DNA from: Thermococcus sp. 21S7
Lineage (GTDB): Archaea > Methanobacteriota_B > Thermococci > Thermococcales > Thermococcaceae
Assembly (NCBI RefSeq): GCF_012027615.1
Contig: NZ_SNUT01000005.1
Location: 183,758 to 247,757, forward strand
Length of the DNA: 64,000 bases
Direction: 5' to 3'
Below the pieces are notes generated by a model. It saw only the letters and a list, made by a program, of their open reading frames with translations, did no database searches and was not told the DNA's origin. Below are positions 49,694 to 57,803 of this stretch, piece after piece. The position numbers and the translations under genes are program-made. How positions within the stretch are numbered: position 1 is the first letter of the stretch; every line of letters begins with the position of its first letter.

Positions 49694-50758
49694 ATGTTGT
49701 TTGATGTTCGTCCAAAGACATCAATTCACGAACTCTTCGGCAGGAAGGCCGAGTACCTGATTTTTAGAAATGCCGTGAGAAAGGGCAGGAACTTCATTCT
49801 AATCACCGGGCCGAGGAGGATAGGCAAGACCAGCTTCCTCTACGCTTCCCTCAACGAGCTCGCCGAGGATGGAATCCCGCACATAGTAATAGACACCCGC
49901 GCGGCAACTTCTCTGAACTCAAGGTACCCTCAGAAGGTCATAGCTGAGCAGGTCTACAGGGCTCTCCTTGGACGCAACGTCGTCGGTAGTGTTCTCTCGA
50001 AGGTGAAGGGCGTTAAGCCCGGTCCCGTTGAGCTCGACCTCGGCGATAAGCCGGACCTCGTTGAGGTTTTCTCCCTCCTGAACAGGGCGGGAAATCCGGT
50101 CATAGTGGCCTTCGACGAGGCCCAGTACCTAAGGTTTTCAAACGAGGATATGACGCGGTTCTTTGCCTGGGTTCTCGACGCCCTTCAGAACGTTGTTCTC
50201 GTCTTCACAGGCTCGCAGGTTGGCGTTCTTGAGAACTTTTTGAAGCTCTACGATGGCTCTTCACCCCTGTTCGGAAGGTACGAGGTCAAGATTCGTCTTC
50301 CCCGCTTTAACCCCTCGGAGAGCCTTGAGTTCCTTGAGAGGGGCTTTGATGAGGTTGGCATGAGGGTTGATGACGAGGAACTGCTCTCCACAATCAGGAC
50401 CCTAGATGGCATTCCCGGCTGGCTCGTTCACTACGGCGCTTCAAGGGTTGATGGCCTAACGCACGATGATGCCATCGAGAGGGTTCTTGAGAAGGCGATG
50501 GCCTACGTGGCCTCGGAGTTCAGGGAGCTCACCAAGCTGTCCCCGAGGTACGAGCTTGTAATGAAAGCCGTTGCGGAGCTCAGCGAGGGGTTTGGCTATG
50601 CAAGATTCGAGGAGATTAAAGGAAAAGTCGGCATCGATGACAGATCCCTGAGGAACTACATTAACAGGCTGATTGACTACGGTTTCCTTGAGTCGGCTGG
50701 GCATGGAAAGTACAGGATTCCTGACCCCGTCATGTACCGCGTTTTCCGGAGGCTATGA
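49694..50758 (+). CDS. Archaeal ATPase (PF01637-type STAND/AAA)
   Basis: 354 residues. N-terminus LFDVRPKTSIHELFGRKAEYLIF, Walker A GPRRIGKT, Walker B VIVAFDEAQYL, sensor GSQVGVLENFL, then RRF-type LPRFNPSESLEFLERGF and a C-terminal winged-helix region (FEEIKGKVGIDDRSLRNYINRLIDYGFL). Thermococcales carry many paralogues; function unknown, sometimes linked to mobile or defence genes. ATG 49694 sits right after the palindrome. Its stop overlaps the convergent methyltransferase gene by 6 bp. Confidence 0.88.
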   Translation: MLFDVRPKTSIHELFGRKAEYLIFRNAVRKGRNFILITGPRRIGKTSFLYASLNELAEDGIPHIVIDTRAATSLNSRYPQKVIAEQVYRALLGRNVVGSVLSKVKGVKPGPVELDLGDKPDLVEVFSLLNRAGNPVIVAFDEAQYLRFSNEDMTRFFAWVLDALQNVVLVFTGSQVGVLENFLKLYDGSSPLFGRYEVKIRLPRFNPSESLEFLERGFDEVGMRVDDEELLSTIRTLDGIPGWLVHYGASRVDGLTHDDAIERVLEKAMAYVASEFRELTKLSPRYELVMKAVAELSEGFGYARFEEIKGKVGIDDRSLRNYINRLIDYGFLESAGHGKYRIPDPVMYRVFRRL

Positions 50759-51607
50759 CTTTCCTTTCTTTTCCGGTTTTCTCGCCACGACTCCAAGTGC
50801 CTCTTCAACGCGCTTAACGCCGACGAAGCCCGCCCTTCTCAACCGCTCCATGACGCCCTTCTGGAGGTCCTTCCTTCTGTATTTCTTTCCGGGATTGCCG
50901 ACGTAGTGGAAGAGCCTTCCGCCGGGCTTCAAGATCCTGAACAGCTCACGGTAGAACTCCTCGGAGTAAAGCTGTCCCGCCAGTGAAAAGCGAGGCGGGT
51001 CGTGGATTACGACATTGAAGCTCTCATCCTTAAAGCGCTTCACCACATCAAAGGCGTCCCCGTGAATCACCTGAATCTTTCCCCCCGTGAAGAGCTCTCT
51101 GCTCCAGGGGTTTATTTTCGCTAGTTCGATGACGTTTGGGTCTTTCTCGATTGTTATGACGTAGGCTCCGCGCTTCGAAGCCTCTATCGCCGTGTAGCCG
51201 AGTCCCATGCAGGTGTCGAGAACCGTTTCACCCTCCTTCGGCTTCACCGCGTCCACTTTGTTCCTCGTGTCTTGGAGCGGATTCACTTCCTTCGTCCTGT
51301 GCATCCTTATTCCGTTTATCTCAATCGTCGGCGGAATCGTTGGCACGAGCTTGTAAAAGCCCTCCCCCGCTATCGCCGCCTTGTAGACGCCGCCCCTCAC
51401 GAAGTAAACGCCTCCCTCGTCCCTTGCGATTCTCTCAACGACCTCCTTCGAGACCCGCGTTCCGTCGGGGAAGACGAACTCGTCCCCTTCCCGCCGTATC
51501 TCCCACACCCTGCTGGTTTTTCTGAGGTCGAGGTTGAGCCGAATTCTCTCCCGCAGAAGGAGCATTCTCCTCGCGTCCTTTGATGTTAAAAAGTACAGTT
51601 CGTCCAT
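50753..51607 (-). CDS. Class I SAM-dependent methyltransferase (COG2521 type)
   Basis: 284 residues. SAM site VLDTCMGLGYTAIEA, acidic end of strand 2 YVITIEKDPNV, QVIHGDAFDVVKRF, and catalytic-type HDPPRFSLAGQLYSEEFYRELFRILKPGG. A roughly 100-residue N-terminal extension (LRKTSRVWEIRREGDEF...) precedes it. HDPPR resembles the N/DPPY motif of base or amino methyltransferases; RNA or protein is a possible substrate but not shown. Divergent from the RecA-like gene. Confidence 0.82.
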   Translation of the reverse strand: MDELYFLTSKDARRMLLLRERIRLNLDLRKTSRVWEIRREGDEFVFPDGTRVSKEVVERIARDEGGVYFVRGGVYKAAIAGEGFYKLVPTIPPTIEINGIRMHRTKEVNPLQDTRNKVDAVKPKEGETVLDTCMGLGYTAIEASKRGAYVITIEKDPNVIELAKINPWSRELFTGGKIQVIHGDAFDVVKRFKDESFNVVIHDPPRFSLAGQLYSEEFYRELFRILKPGGRLFHYVGNPGKKYRRKDLQKGVMERLRRAGFVGVKRVEEALGVVARKPEKKGKS

Positions 51608-51684
51608 GAAACCCCACCACTCTGGTACAGCTGTGGGTACCCTTTTATATGAGTTCCGCTTAAAATATAACTGGGGTGGTGGTG

Positions 51685-52398
51685 ATGGGCCTCCCCGAGA
51701 GAATACCGAGCGGCGTTAGGGGTTTTGACGAGATAATCGAGGGCGGGCTCCTGCCGGGTAAGACGTACCTCCTCATAGGCCCGCCCGGAAGCGGTAAGAC
51801 CACCTTTGCGATGCATTTTCTGCTGGAGGGTGCGAGACGGGGCGAGAGGGCGGCCTATGTCTCCCTTATACACAACCCCAATGAAGTCGTAAGGGACATG
51901 GCTCGCTTTGATCCCTCCGTGTGGGTCTACGTCAAGTCCGGTAAGCTAATCCTCTGCGACTTCGGAAAGGATCTCTGGCGGCGCTCAGGAAAGCCCCCCA
52001 CATGGGGAGGGGTCCTGATGCAGGTGCGGGAACTTGCGGAGAGGAACAGAATAAACAGGCTTGTTATTGACCCATTGACCGCCATAGAATTCCGGACGGG
52101 CGACCCCGCAGAGAAACGGGCCGAACTTTCGAACTTCATCCGGGTTATCGAGGACATGGGGATAACGACCCTCCTCGTGGCTGAGATGACCGACCTCGAC
52201 AGGTACACCGAGGAGCACTACATAGCGGACGGCGTCATAATGCTCCACTACTTCATGAACGACGACGGTTCCGAGATGGTAAGGGCCCTGCAGGTTCTCA
52301 AGATGAGACGCACGAAGCATCACACCAGGATGTTTCCAGTGAAGTTCGATAGTAACGGTCTGGTGGTTCTTAACGAATCTCCCCTTGGTGAGGAGTAA
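51685..52398 (+). CDS. RecA-superfamily ATPase (KaiC/GvpD-like)
   Basis: 237 residues from ATG 51685 after GGGGTGGTGG. N-terminus IPSGVRGFDEIIEGGLLPGKTYLLIGPPGSGKTTFAMHFL is the classic KaiC/RadA entry with Walker A; Walker B-like RLVIDPLTAIEFRTG follows. Single RecA domain, so a small archaeal COG0467 member, often a regulator or signalling ATPase. TATA-like CCTTTTATATGAG lies at about 51638-51650. The next gene overlaps by one base and may encode a partner. Confidence 0.85.
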   Translation: MGLPERIPSGVRGFDEIIEGGLLPGKTYLLIGPPGSGKTTFAMHFLLEGARRGERAAYVSLIHNPNEVVRDMARFDPSVWVYVKSGKLILCDFGKDLWRRSGKPPTWGGVLMQVRELAERNRINRLVIDPLTAIEFRTGDPAEKRAELSNFIRVIEDMGITTLLVAEMTDLDRYTEEHYIADGVIMLHYFMNDDGSEMVRALQVLKMRRTKHHTRMFPVKFDSNGLVVLNESPLGEE

Positions 52399-52838
52399 TG
52401 GATGGGGACTCTAAGAGGAAGATACGTCTGAAGGATGTCTTGGAGGAGGAGAACACCGTCGAGAGGGCATATCTGGCCGGATATCTGATAGGCTACGGGG
52501 GACATTCGGAATGGAGTGGTTGGGCCAGGGAGCTGAGGAAGGATGTGTATTCGAGGGCCAGGTCCGAGCACCTTTTGAATGAGGCGGAGAGGGCGTACAT
52601 CCGGGGCAAAAAGGAGGGCATGGATGAGAGGTACCGTGATATACACCGGGGAATTTACAGGGTTTCGAAGGTAGAGAAGGTGAGGATGCACTGTCCCCCC
52701 TGGCGTTTTGTGCTTTTTGATGAGGTGGGGGGAGGGGCTTATCGAAGACCGAGGTTCTTAAAGCTCGGAAGACTCGGCGACTCTTTTAGGATGCTCCGCA
52801 GGTCCTATACAGGCCTGCCTCGGTTCCTTAAGAGGTGA
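52398..52838 (+). CDS. Hypothetical protein coupled to the RecA-like ATPase
   Basis: 146 residues; ATG shares a base with the preceding TAA stop, so translation is coupled. First 75 residues are charged and helical (RLKDVLEEENTVERAYLAGYLIGYGGHSEWSGWARELRKDVYSRA, EAERAYIRGKKEGMDERY), the rest basic and aromatic. No recognised domain. A role as partner of the ATPase is inferred from overlap only. Confidence 0.6.
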   Translation: MDGDSKRKIRLKDVLEEENTVERAYLAGYLIGYGGHSEWSGWARELRKDVYSRARSEHLLNEAERAYIRGKKEGMDERYRDIHRGIYRVSKVEKVRMHCPPWRFVLFDEVGGGAYRRPRFLKLGRLGDSFRMLRRSYTGLPRFLKR

Positions 52839-53771
52839 TCATCCCACGACCCTCTCAAAAACGCGCTCGAAGTTCTTGGAGGTTATCGCCTCCACCTCTT
52901 TCTCGCTGAAGTTCTCCCTCAGCTTTTCAATGAGCGCAGGAATCTTCGATTCATTCTCGAAGCCCTCGACGCTCCTTCCGCTCCAGCCGGGGAGGTAGTA
53001 GACGAAGTCGAAGCCGAGGCCGACGTGCCGGTAGCCGGCCAGGTCGACCATGTACGCGATGTGCTCCATGTACCGTTCCAGCGTTGCATGATCCCTGTGA
53101 ACGAAGCTTGGAATGGCCACTGCCCCGATGACGCCATCGCGCTCCGCTATAGCCTTTATCTGCTCGTCGGTGAGGTTTCGGGGGTGGTCACAGAGTCTCC
53201 TCGCGTTGGAGTGGGAGGCTATGACCGGAAAGGCTGTCGCGTCCAGGGTGTCCCAGAAGCCGGCTTCGTTTATGTGGCTCAAGTCAATGACGATTCCCAG
53301 CTCCTCGGCCTTTCCAACGACGTCCCGACCGAAATTGGTGAGCCCCCCGCCGGTTCTCTCAAAGACCCCGTCGCCTATCGCGTTGCGCAGGCTCCAGGTG
53401 AGCGTTAGAACCCTCAGTCCAAGGCGGTAGAAGACCTCTAGGAGGTGGATGCTCTCACCTATGGGCTCGCCGCCCTCAAGGCCGAGCCAGAGAGCGACCC
53501 TTCCTTCCTCGACGGCCTTCTTCATGCCATCGACCGTCGTCACGAGTTCGAAGCGCTCGCTCTCCTCGACGTCCTTGAGAAAGGCGTTCAAAACCTCGAA
53601 GCCGTAAACGGTTGCGTCCTTTCGCCTGTCCGGCCTCGTCCATATCGCCATAACCCTCGAACTAACCCAGCCGTTGAAGAAGTGCCAGTTCCCTTCGAGG
53701 ACGCGCGTTTTTCCTGCCTTTCTCTCATCGTAGACGAAGGTGGGGAGGTCCGAATGGGCGTCGAATATCAT
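52839..53771 (-). CDS. Membrane dipeptidase family (M19) hydrolase
   Basis: 310 residues. Metal ligands of the renal-dipeptidase family are visible: FDAHSDLP at the N-terminus, LGLEGGEPIG, DLSHINEAGFWD, VIASHSNARRLCDHPRNLTDEQI and HVGLGFDFVYYLPG. No signal peptide, so cytoplasmic dipeptide cleavage. ATG 53771 overlaps the stop of the TPR-type gene by four bases, so they share a transcript. Confidence 0.88.
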   Translation of the reverse strand: MIFDAHSDLPTFVYDERKAGKTRVLEGNWHFFNGWVSSRVMAIWTRPDRRKDATVYGFEVLNAFLKDVEESERFELVTTVDGMKKAVEEGRVALWLGLEGGEPIGESIHLLEVFYRLGLRVLTLTWSLRNAIGDGVFERTGGGLTNFGRDVVGKAEELGIVIDLSHINEAGFWDTLDATAFPVIASHSNARRLCDHPRNLTDEQIKAIAERDGVIGAVAIPSFVHRDHATLERYMEHIAYMVDLAGYRHVGLGFDFVYYLPGWSGRSVEGFENESKIPALIEKLRENFSEKEVEAITSKNFERVFERVVG

Positions 53772-54856
53772 CTTCCCTCACTGGCTTCCTCTATGGCCAC
53801 TACCTCAGTCAGTGCTTCGGTTTTTATCCTGGGGTCGGGTATGCTCCTCACGATTTCTCTGGCCTCTTCGAACTCCTTCCGCTTTGCCAGCTCCAGTGCT
53901 ATCGCCCTGAGTGCATCGCTCCTCTTGCGAACGTCCTTTATCTCCCTCGCGAATTCAAGCGCCCTCTTCAGGCTTCCGAGTTCTGTCAGGAGCCGGGCTA
54001 TCTTCTGAACGTTCGTCTCAGTGAAGCGCGGGCTCTCGCAGTGTTCGAACGCCTTGTCCACTACGTCTAGGTACTCTACGTTGTTGACCCTCTTCATCCA
54101 GAGGGCGACCTCCAGTTCTCCGATGAGTCTCACGACGCCGGCGTATTTCTTCTCTATGAGCGCGAGGGCGTAGTGGTTCCTTCCCTCAAGGAGGGCCTGC
54201 CTTATGGGTGGAAGACCGACGTCGTAAACGGTTAGGGCGAGCTCTATCTTCTTCTCGACCACCGCCGCGCGCTGGTTGACGTGGAGCTTATCGAATATGT
54301 CGAAGGCCATCCTGTAGAAGTTGAGGGCCTTGGTTGAGGGGAGCGTATCCCCTGCCTTCTCCAGGAGTTCGCCGATTCTTATTATGCCGTCTACCTTGAG
54401 GTTGTAGCTTATCTCCGCTCCGATTATGGTGTCAAAGGCCGTGTTAAACATCTCATAGGCCTCTTCGTTATAACCTGCCACTGCCAGGTGGTATGCCAGT
54501 GTTGAGAGAACTATTCCCCTTTCTATCGGGTTCTCTATCTTTTCCGCTTCTTCCACGGCCATGTCAAAGAACTCCGCCGCGTCCTCGTAGTAGCCTGTTA
54601 CAGAAAACGTTGAAGCAATTCTCGCCCACGCGGCGGCTCTTGTGGAGGGATCCCTCAGTTTCTTTGATATGTAAATCGCATCATCCATTATATCGGGTAT
54701 CCACTCCACTGGCCCGTTTCGTTTTTTTATAGCAGTAACTATGTCCGTTAAGACTTCAATCTGTTCTAACGGGTCATCTAAGCTGTAAACCTCCTCTAGG
54801 GCCTCCGCGTAGTATCGCCTCTCAATCAGTAACTCTATCTCCTCTCGCGTCGTCAT
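53768..54856 (-). CDS. TPR-like helical repeat protein
   Basis: 362 residues, nearly all helix-turn-helix repeats (EDAAEFFDMAVEEAEKIENPIERGIVLSTLAYHLAVAGYNEEAYEMF; RADALRAIALELAKRKEFEEAREIVRSIPDP-like units). No enzymatic domain. Repeats of this type serve as protein-binding scaffolds. TATA-like AAGGATTTAGAAC lies upstream of ATG 54856 on the minus strand, close enough for a short leader. Function unknown. Confidence 0.7.
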   Translation of the reverse strand: MTTREEIELLIERRYYAEALEEVYSLDDPLEQIEVLTDIVTAIKKRNGPVEWIPDIMDDAIYISKKLRDPSTRAAAWARIASTFSVTGYYEDAAEFFDMAVEEAEKIENPIERGIVLSTLAYHLAVAGYNEEAYEMFNTAFDTIIGAEISYNLKVDGIIRIGELLEKAGDTLPSTKALNFYRMAFDIFDKLHVNQRAAVVEKKIELALTVYDVGLPPIRQALLEGRNHYALALIEKKYAGVVRLIGELEVALWMKRVNNVEYLDVVDKAFEHCESPRFTETNVQKIARLLTELGSLKRALEFAREIKDVRKRSDALRAIALELAKRKEFEEAREIVRSIPDPRIKTEALTEVVAIEEASEGR

Positions 54857-54919
54857 ACTAACTATTTAATCCGTTCTAAATCCTTATAAACCTTTGTTGG
54901 CCACTCTGGGTGAGGAAAG

Positions 54920-55471
54920 ATGTTGACGCTGGCGCTTTACAACACATACGACCCTAAAAAACTCCACGAGGCCCACCTAAGGGCGATAGCCAGGGCAGGG
55001 CCGATAGCCTACGCCTACGGCTTCCACCTCGCGCTCGTGGGGTTTCCTTTCGAGGGCAAACCGGTTGACGTTGCCCGCGAGATAAGCTCCCACACCACCA
55101 TCGGCGAGGGAGGCAGGTATCTCCTTGAGCTGGCCGGGGGAAACCGCTTCCACCTTCTGGAGTTCCCCAGGAAGGGCTTTCCGCCTCAGTTTGGGATTCC
55201 GGTTGCAACGACGAGGAAGCCGAGCGGGGAGAAGGAGATAACCCCGCTGGAGCTTGCGGAGAGGGCCCTCCACGGTGAGAGTTTCCTCCTTCTGGTTGGC
55301 CTCGGCAGGCACGGTCTTCCGAAGGAAATCTTTAAGACCGCTCGCTATCATATGGACATTACGGGGAAGCGGGTGAGCCTTGAAACGTGCACCGCGATAG
55401 GTGCCATACCTGCGAGAATAAGCACACTCATGGAGGCGCTGAAATGGAGGACTCATGGAAGAAGGATTTAG
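54920..55471 (+). CDS. DUF531 family protein
   Basis: 183 residues. MLTLALYNTYDPKKLHEAHLRAIARAGPIAYAYGFHLALVGFPF and GRHGLPKEIFKTARYHMDITGKRVSLETCTAIGAIPARIS match DUF531, an archaeal family with a fold like SPOUT-type RNA methyltransferases as far as I recall; activity is unproven. ATG 54920 follows GGGTGAGGAAAG. It overlaps the next gene by 28 bp. Confidence 0.8.
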   Translation: MLTLALYNTYDPKKLHEAHLRAIARAGPIAYAYGFHLALVGFPFEGKPVDVAREISSHTTIGEGGRYLLELAGGNRFHLLEFPRKGFPPQFGIPVATTRKPSGEKEITPLELAERALHGESFLLLVGLGRHGLPKEIFKTARYHMDITGKRVSLETCTAIGAIPARISTLMEALKWRTHGRRI

Positions 55472-55920
55472 CGTGGATACTTGTGGCACTGCTCGCGGTT
55501 TTTGCCCTTCAAACGGGTCTTAAGATAATCCTTCACACGGATGCGCCCCTCGTGATAGTGGTGAGCGAGTCCATGGAGCCGGTCTTCTACCGCGGTGACG
55601 TCGTCCTGCTCAAAGGCATAAGCGAGGAGAACATAGACGACGTGCACGTGAACGATGTCATAGTTTACAAGCGCCCCGGTTACGAGTACCCGATAATTCA
55701 CCGCGTGAGGGGGATAGCGACCGTCGAGCTAGGCGGAAAGGTGGAGAAATGCTTCGTAACGTGGGGGGACAACAACTGGGCACCCGACCCGGATTACCCA
55801 ACCCCCTACGGAATGATACCCTGCGTTCCGGCCTACGCGGTTGAGGACAAGGCCCTGATGGTTTTCCCGAAGATAGGCCTCATCCCCCTGATCATAAGGG
55901 AACACCTCGGCCTGGGATGA
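55444..55920 (+). CDS. Signal peptidase I (second copy)
   Basis: 158 residues from ATG 55444 with GGAGGCGC upstream, inside DUF531. N-terminal membrane helix (LAWILVALLAVFALQTGLK), catalytic Ser in VVSESMEPVFYRGD, His in YPIIHRVRGI and Asp in TWGDNNWAPDPDYP; C-terminal hydrophobic segment short. This is probably the general secretory peptidase, in contrast to the enzyme at 24801. A predicted C/D box RNA overlaps its stop codon. Confidence 0.88.
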   Translation: MEDSWKKDLAWILVALLAVFALQTGLKIILHTDAPLVIVVSESMEPVFYRGDVVLLKGISEENIDDVHVNDVIVYKRPGYEYPIIHRVRGIATVELGGKVEKCFVTWGDNNWAPDPDYPTPYGMIPCVPAYAVEDKALMVFPKIGLIPLIIREHLGLG

Positions 55921-55975
55921 TGTGAGGGTAGGTGGCCGAGCGGCGCGATGAGGAGCTAATCGGCCCCTGACCAAC
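55912..55975 (+). ncRNA. Candidate C/D box guide sRNA
   Basis: Boxes in order: C ATGATGT (55917-55923, one mismatch to RUGAUGA), D' CCGA (55936-55939), C' GCGATGA (55945-55951, one mismatch), D CTGA (55967-55970). The spacer from C to D' is exactly 12 nt, that from C' to D 15 nt, and short GG/CC ends can pair. This layout is that of archaeal methylation guides, which often overlap gene ends in Thermococcales. Two boxes are imperfect, so the call is tentative. Confidence 0.4.
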
Positions 55976-56110
55976 AGCCCTTTGCTTCGCATGTTGAGAC
56001 TTTCGTCTCAACACGTTGGGAAGCTTCGCTTCCCACGAGGCGCTGGCGGAAAGATGGCGTACAACTAGACTCTCCTTCTCTTTTCTTGGGATTACTTTTA
56101 ACTGGCACTC

Positions 56111-56226
56111 TTGCAGTGTTTCACTCTTCTCAAGGCGTCCGAAGGACGCCAGAATAAATGTGAAACTGTTCAAGAGCTGGTTTTGTTGTTAAATCCCCTC
56201 TTCAAGGGGAGTTTTAGAGTGCACGC
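56111..56226 (+). repeat. Degenerate repeat unit, copy 1
   Basis: Order of shared blocks: AGTGTTTCACTCT, a hairpin GGCGTCCGAAGGACGCC, TGTGAAACT, GGTTTTGTTGT, GTTAAATCCCTCT-like, then AGTGCACG. The same blocks in the same order occur at 56512-56633. The GTTTCAC and GTGAAAC blocks can pair, so each unit may fold as a large stem. Confidence 0.6.
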
Positions 56227-56290
56227 TTTAGCCTTCCTCTTCAATTTAATAGAAAGGGACCCTTTTGGTGAAGCTTTTCCCAAAAGCTTC

Positions 56291-56413
56291 CTGTACTCTC
56301 AAACCCCCGATGCGGGGTTTTACCCCGCACCCCGTTTTTCTCTAAAACCTGGGAAACTACGTTTCCCCACCTTCCTCATTCCTTACTCCTCCGGGGGGCT
56401 ACGCCCCACGTCC
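56291..56413 (+). repeat. Dispersed 125-bp repeat, copy 1
   Basis: Begins CTGTACTCTCAAACCCCC, contains a GC hairpin, CCCCGTTTTTCTCTAAAA, CCTGGGAAACTACGTTTCCC and CACCTTCC, a second GC hairpin and ends CGTCCCC. The second copy is at 59802-59931. The hairpin sequences differ between copies while flanking blocks are nearly identical. Confidence 0.7.
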
Positions 56414-56511
56414 CCGAACAGCCCTTTCTGACGAAAGCACTGGCGGAAGGTTGAGTGCCTTTCTGGAAATTGCAGGTTTTGGAAGGGGTTTTTGTCAAAT
56501 TTGCTTCACTT

Positions 56512-56633
56512 CCGAGTGTTTCACTCTAAGAAGGCGCCCGAAGGGCGCTGATATGAATTTGAAACTATCTTAGGGGGTTTTGTTGTAGTGTTAAACCCTC
56601 TGTGAATTTGCTCTTTTATTAGTGCACGACTGA
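56512..56633 (+). repeat. Degenerate repeat unit, copy 2
   Basis: GAGTGTTTCACTCT, hairpin GGCGCCCGAAGGGCGC, TTTGAAACT, GGTTTTGTTGT, GTTAAACCCTCT, AGTGCACG: same order as copy 1. The hairpin stems differ by compensating changes (GTCC/GGAC against GCCC/GGGC), which points to conserved structure rather than sequence. Confidence 0.6.
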
Positions 56634-57043
56634 TTTTTTGCTTCTTTTGAGAAGAAGGGCGTTCTTTTCGCCAGCCTTTCTTAAAGGCTGTGCAAAAGTT
56701 TCATCAAAGCTGGCATGTTTTTTTGTAATTATCTCTTTGTATTGGGTTTGCTCGTTTATCCTCTCATTACAGTAGTTTTGCTGTTTTAAGCGCCCAACGG
56801 GCGCTAGGTTGGGAGTAAAACACCCATACATGGGTCCCTTTAACGCAAACCCGAATATCATAGAGCCCTTTTTGAGAGCCTGCAGGTCTCAGAGGTTTTC
56901 TTTAACAGTAAACCCCTTTTGGTCAAGCTTTGCGGGAGCAAAGGTTGCTCAGTGGTGACCGCTCTCATCACCCGTCAGGAGGGCTTGGGCGTCATCATCG
57001 CTGGGCTTAAAAACGCTCACCACCTTTTAACCATGGTGGTACC

Positions 57044-57793
57044 ATGAGGTTCATCCCGCTTATCGTTGCAAGGCCCGAGGTTCAGATGGCCATAGACGAG
57101 GCGATAATGCGCGCCAGAATCGAGGGAAAAGTTCCCGACACGGTCAGACTCTATGCGTTCTCGCCGAGCTCGGTAACAATAGGCCGCTTCCAGAGCGTCG
57201 TCCACGACGTCAACCTCGAAGAAGCTAAGAGGCTCGGCATTCCCGTCGTCAGGCGCATAACCGGCGGCGGTTCGGTGTTCCACGACGAATTTGGGGAGAT
57301 AACATACTCGGTGATCGTCGGCGATGACTACCACCCAATGCTCAGGAACGTTGAGAGCAGCTACCGCTATTTAGCCGGCCCGCTGGTTGATGCGCTGAAA
57401 GAGCTCGGCCTTGAGGCGGGCTTCTCTGGCCTGAACGATATCGTTGCCAACGGGAAAAAAATCAGCGGCTCCGCACAGACGAGGAGGAAGGGGGTAATCC
57501 TTCAGCACGGCACCTTCATGTACTCCACGCGCGTCGAGATACTCGGAAAGGTTCTGAGGGTCTCCAAGGCAAAGCTCGCCGACAAGGGCGTTTCGAGCAT
57601 CTGGGAGCGCGTAACCACCCTGGAGCGCGAGGGCATAGCTCTGAGCCGTTGGGAGGCCTACGAACTGCTCAAGGAGAGCTTCTTCAGTGCCTTTGAGCCC
57701 GAGGAGGGTGGGCTCACCGATTATGAGCTGGAGCTGGTTGAAGAGCTCATTGAGAAGCGCTACGGAAACAGAGAGTGGAACGAGATGGGGTAA
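57044..57793 (+). CDS. Lipoate-protein ligase A family protein (LplA catalytic domain)
   Basis: 249 residues. Family motifs: VTIGRFQSVVHDVNLEEAKRLGIPVVRRITGGGSVFHD (lipoate/biotin pocket) and GFSGLNDIVANGKKISGSAQTRRKG (catalytic Lys region). In Thermoplasma and some archaea the adenylating enzyme is split into LplA and LplB; no C-terminal partner gene is next to this one. ATG 57044 follows GGTGGTACC. It lies directly after the repeat tract. Confidence 0.88.
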   Translation: MRFIPLIVARPEVQMAIDEAIMRARIEGKVPDTVRLYAFSPSSVTIGRFQSVVHDVNLEEAKRLGIPVVRRITGGGSVFHDEFGEITYSVIVGDDYHPMLRNVESSYRYLAGPLVDALKELGLEAGFSGLNDIVANGKKISGSAQTRRKGVILQHGTFMYSTRVEILGKVLRVSKAKLADKGVSSIWERVTTLEREGIALSRWEAYELLKESFFSAFEPEEGGLTDYELELVEELIEKRYGNREWNEMG

Positions 57794-57803
57794 GGCAAAG
57801 TTA

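Larger units (their letters stand above)
55976..57043. repeat. Gene-free tract of hairpins and degenerate repeats
   Basis: About 1.07 kb with no credible gene. It contains many short GC hairpins with TTCG/GAAG-like loops (TTGAGACTTTCGTCTCAA, GGGAAGCTTCGCTTCCC, GGCGTCCGAAGGACGCC, GCGCCCGAAGGGCGC, GCGCCCAACGGGCGC). AACAGCCCTTT...CTGGCGGAA occurs at about 55971-56051 and again at 56417-56447. Sections recur in the tract at 59802-60349. Confidence 0.7.

Noticed and set aside
55926..55975. tRNA-Leu or tRNA-Ser based on GGTGGCCGAGCGG
   Set aside because: No acceptor, anticodon or T-arm pairing follows.
56118..56530. CRISPR array based on repeated GTTTCAC/GTGAAAC blocks
   Set aside because: Only two widely spaced units with unequal spacing and internal hairpins; no regular 30-bp repeats and spacers, no cas genes.
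56619..56861. 80-codon minus-strand ORF in the first repeat tract
   Set aside because: It runs through hairpin repeats and has no protein-like features.
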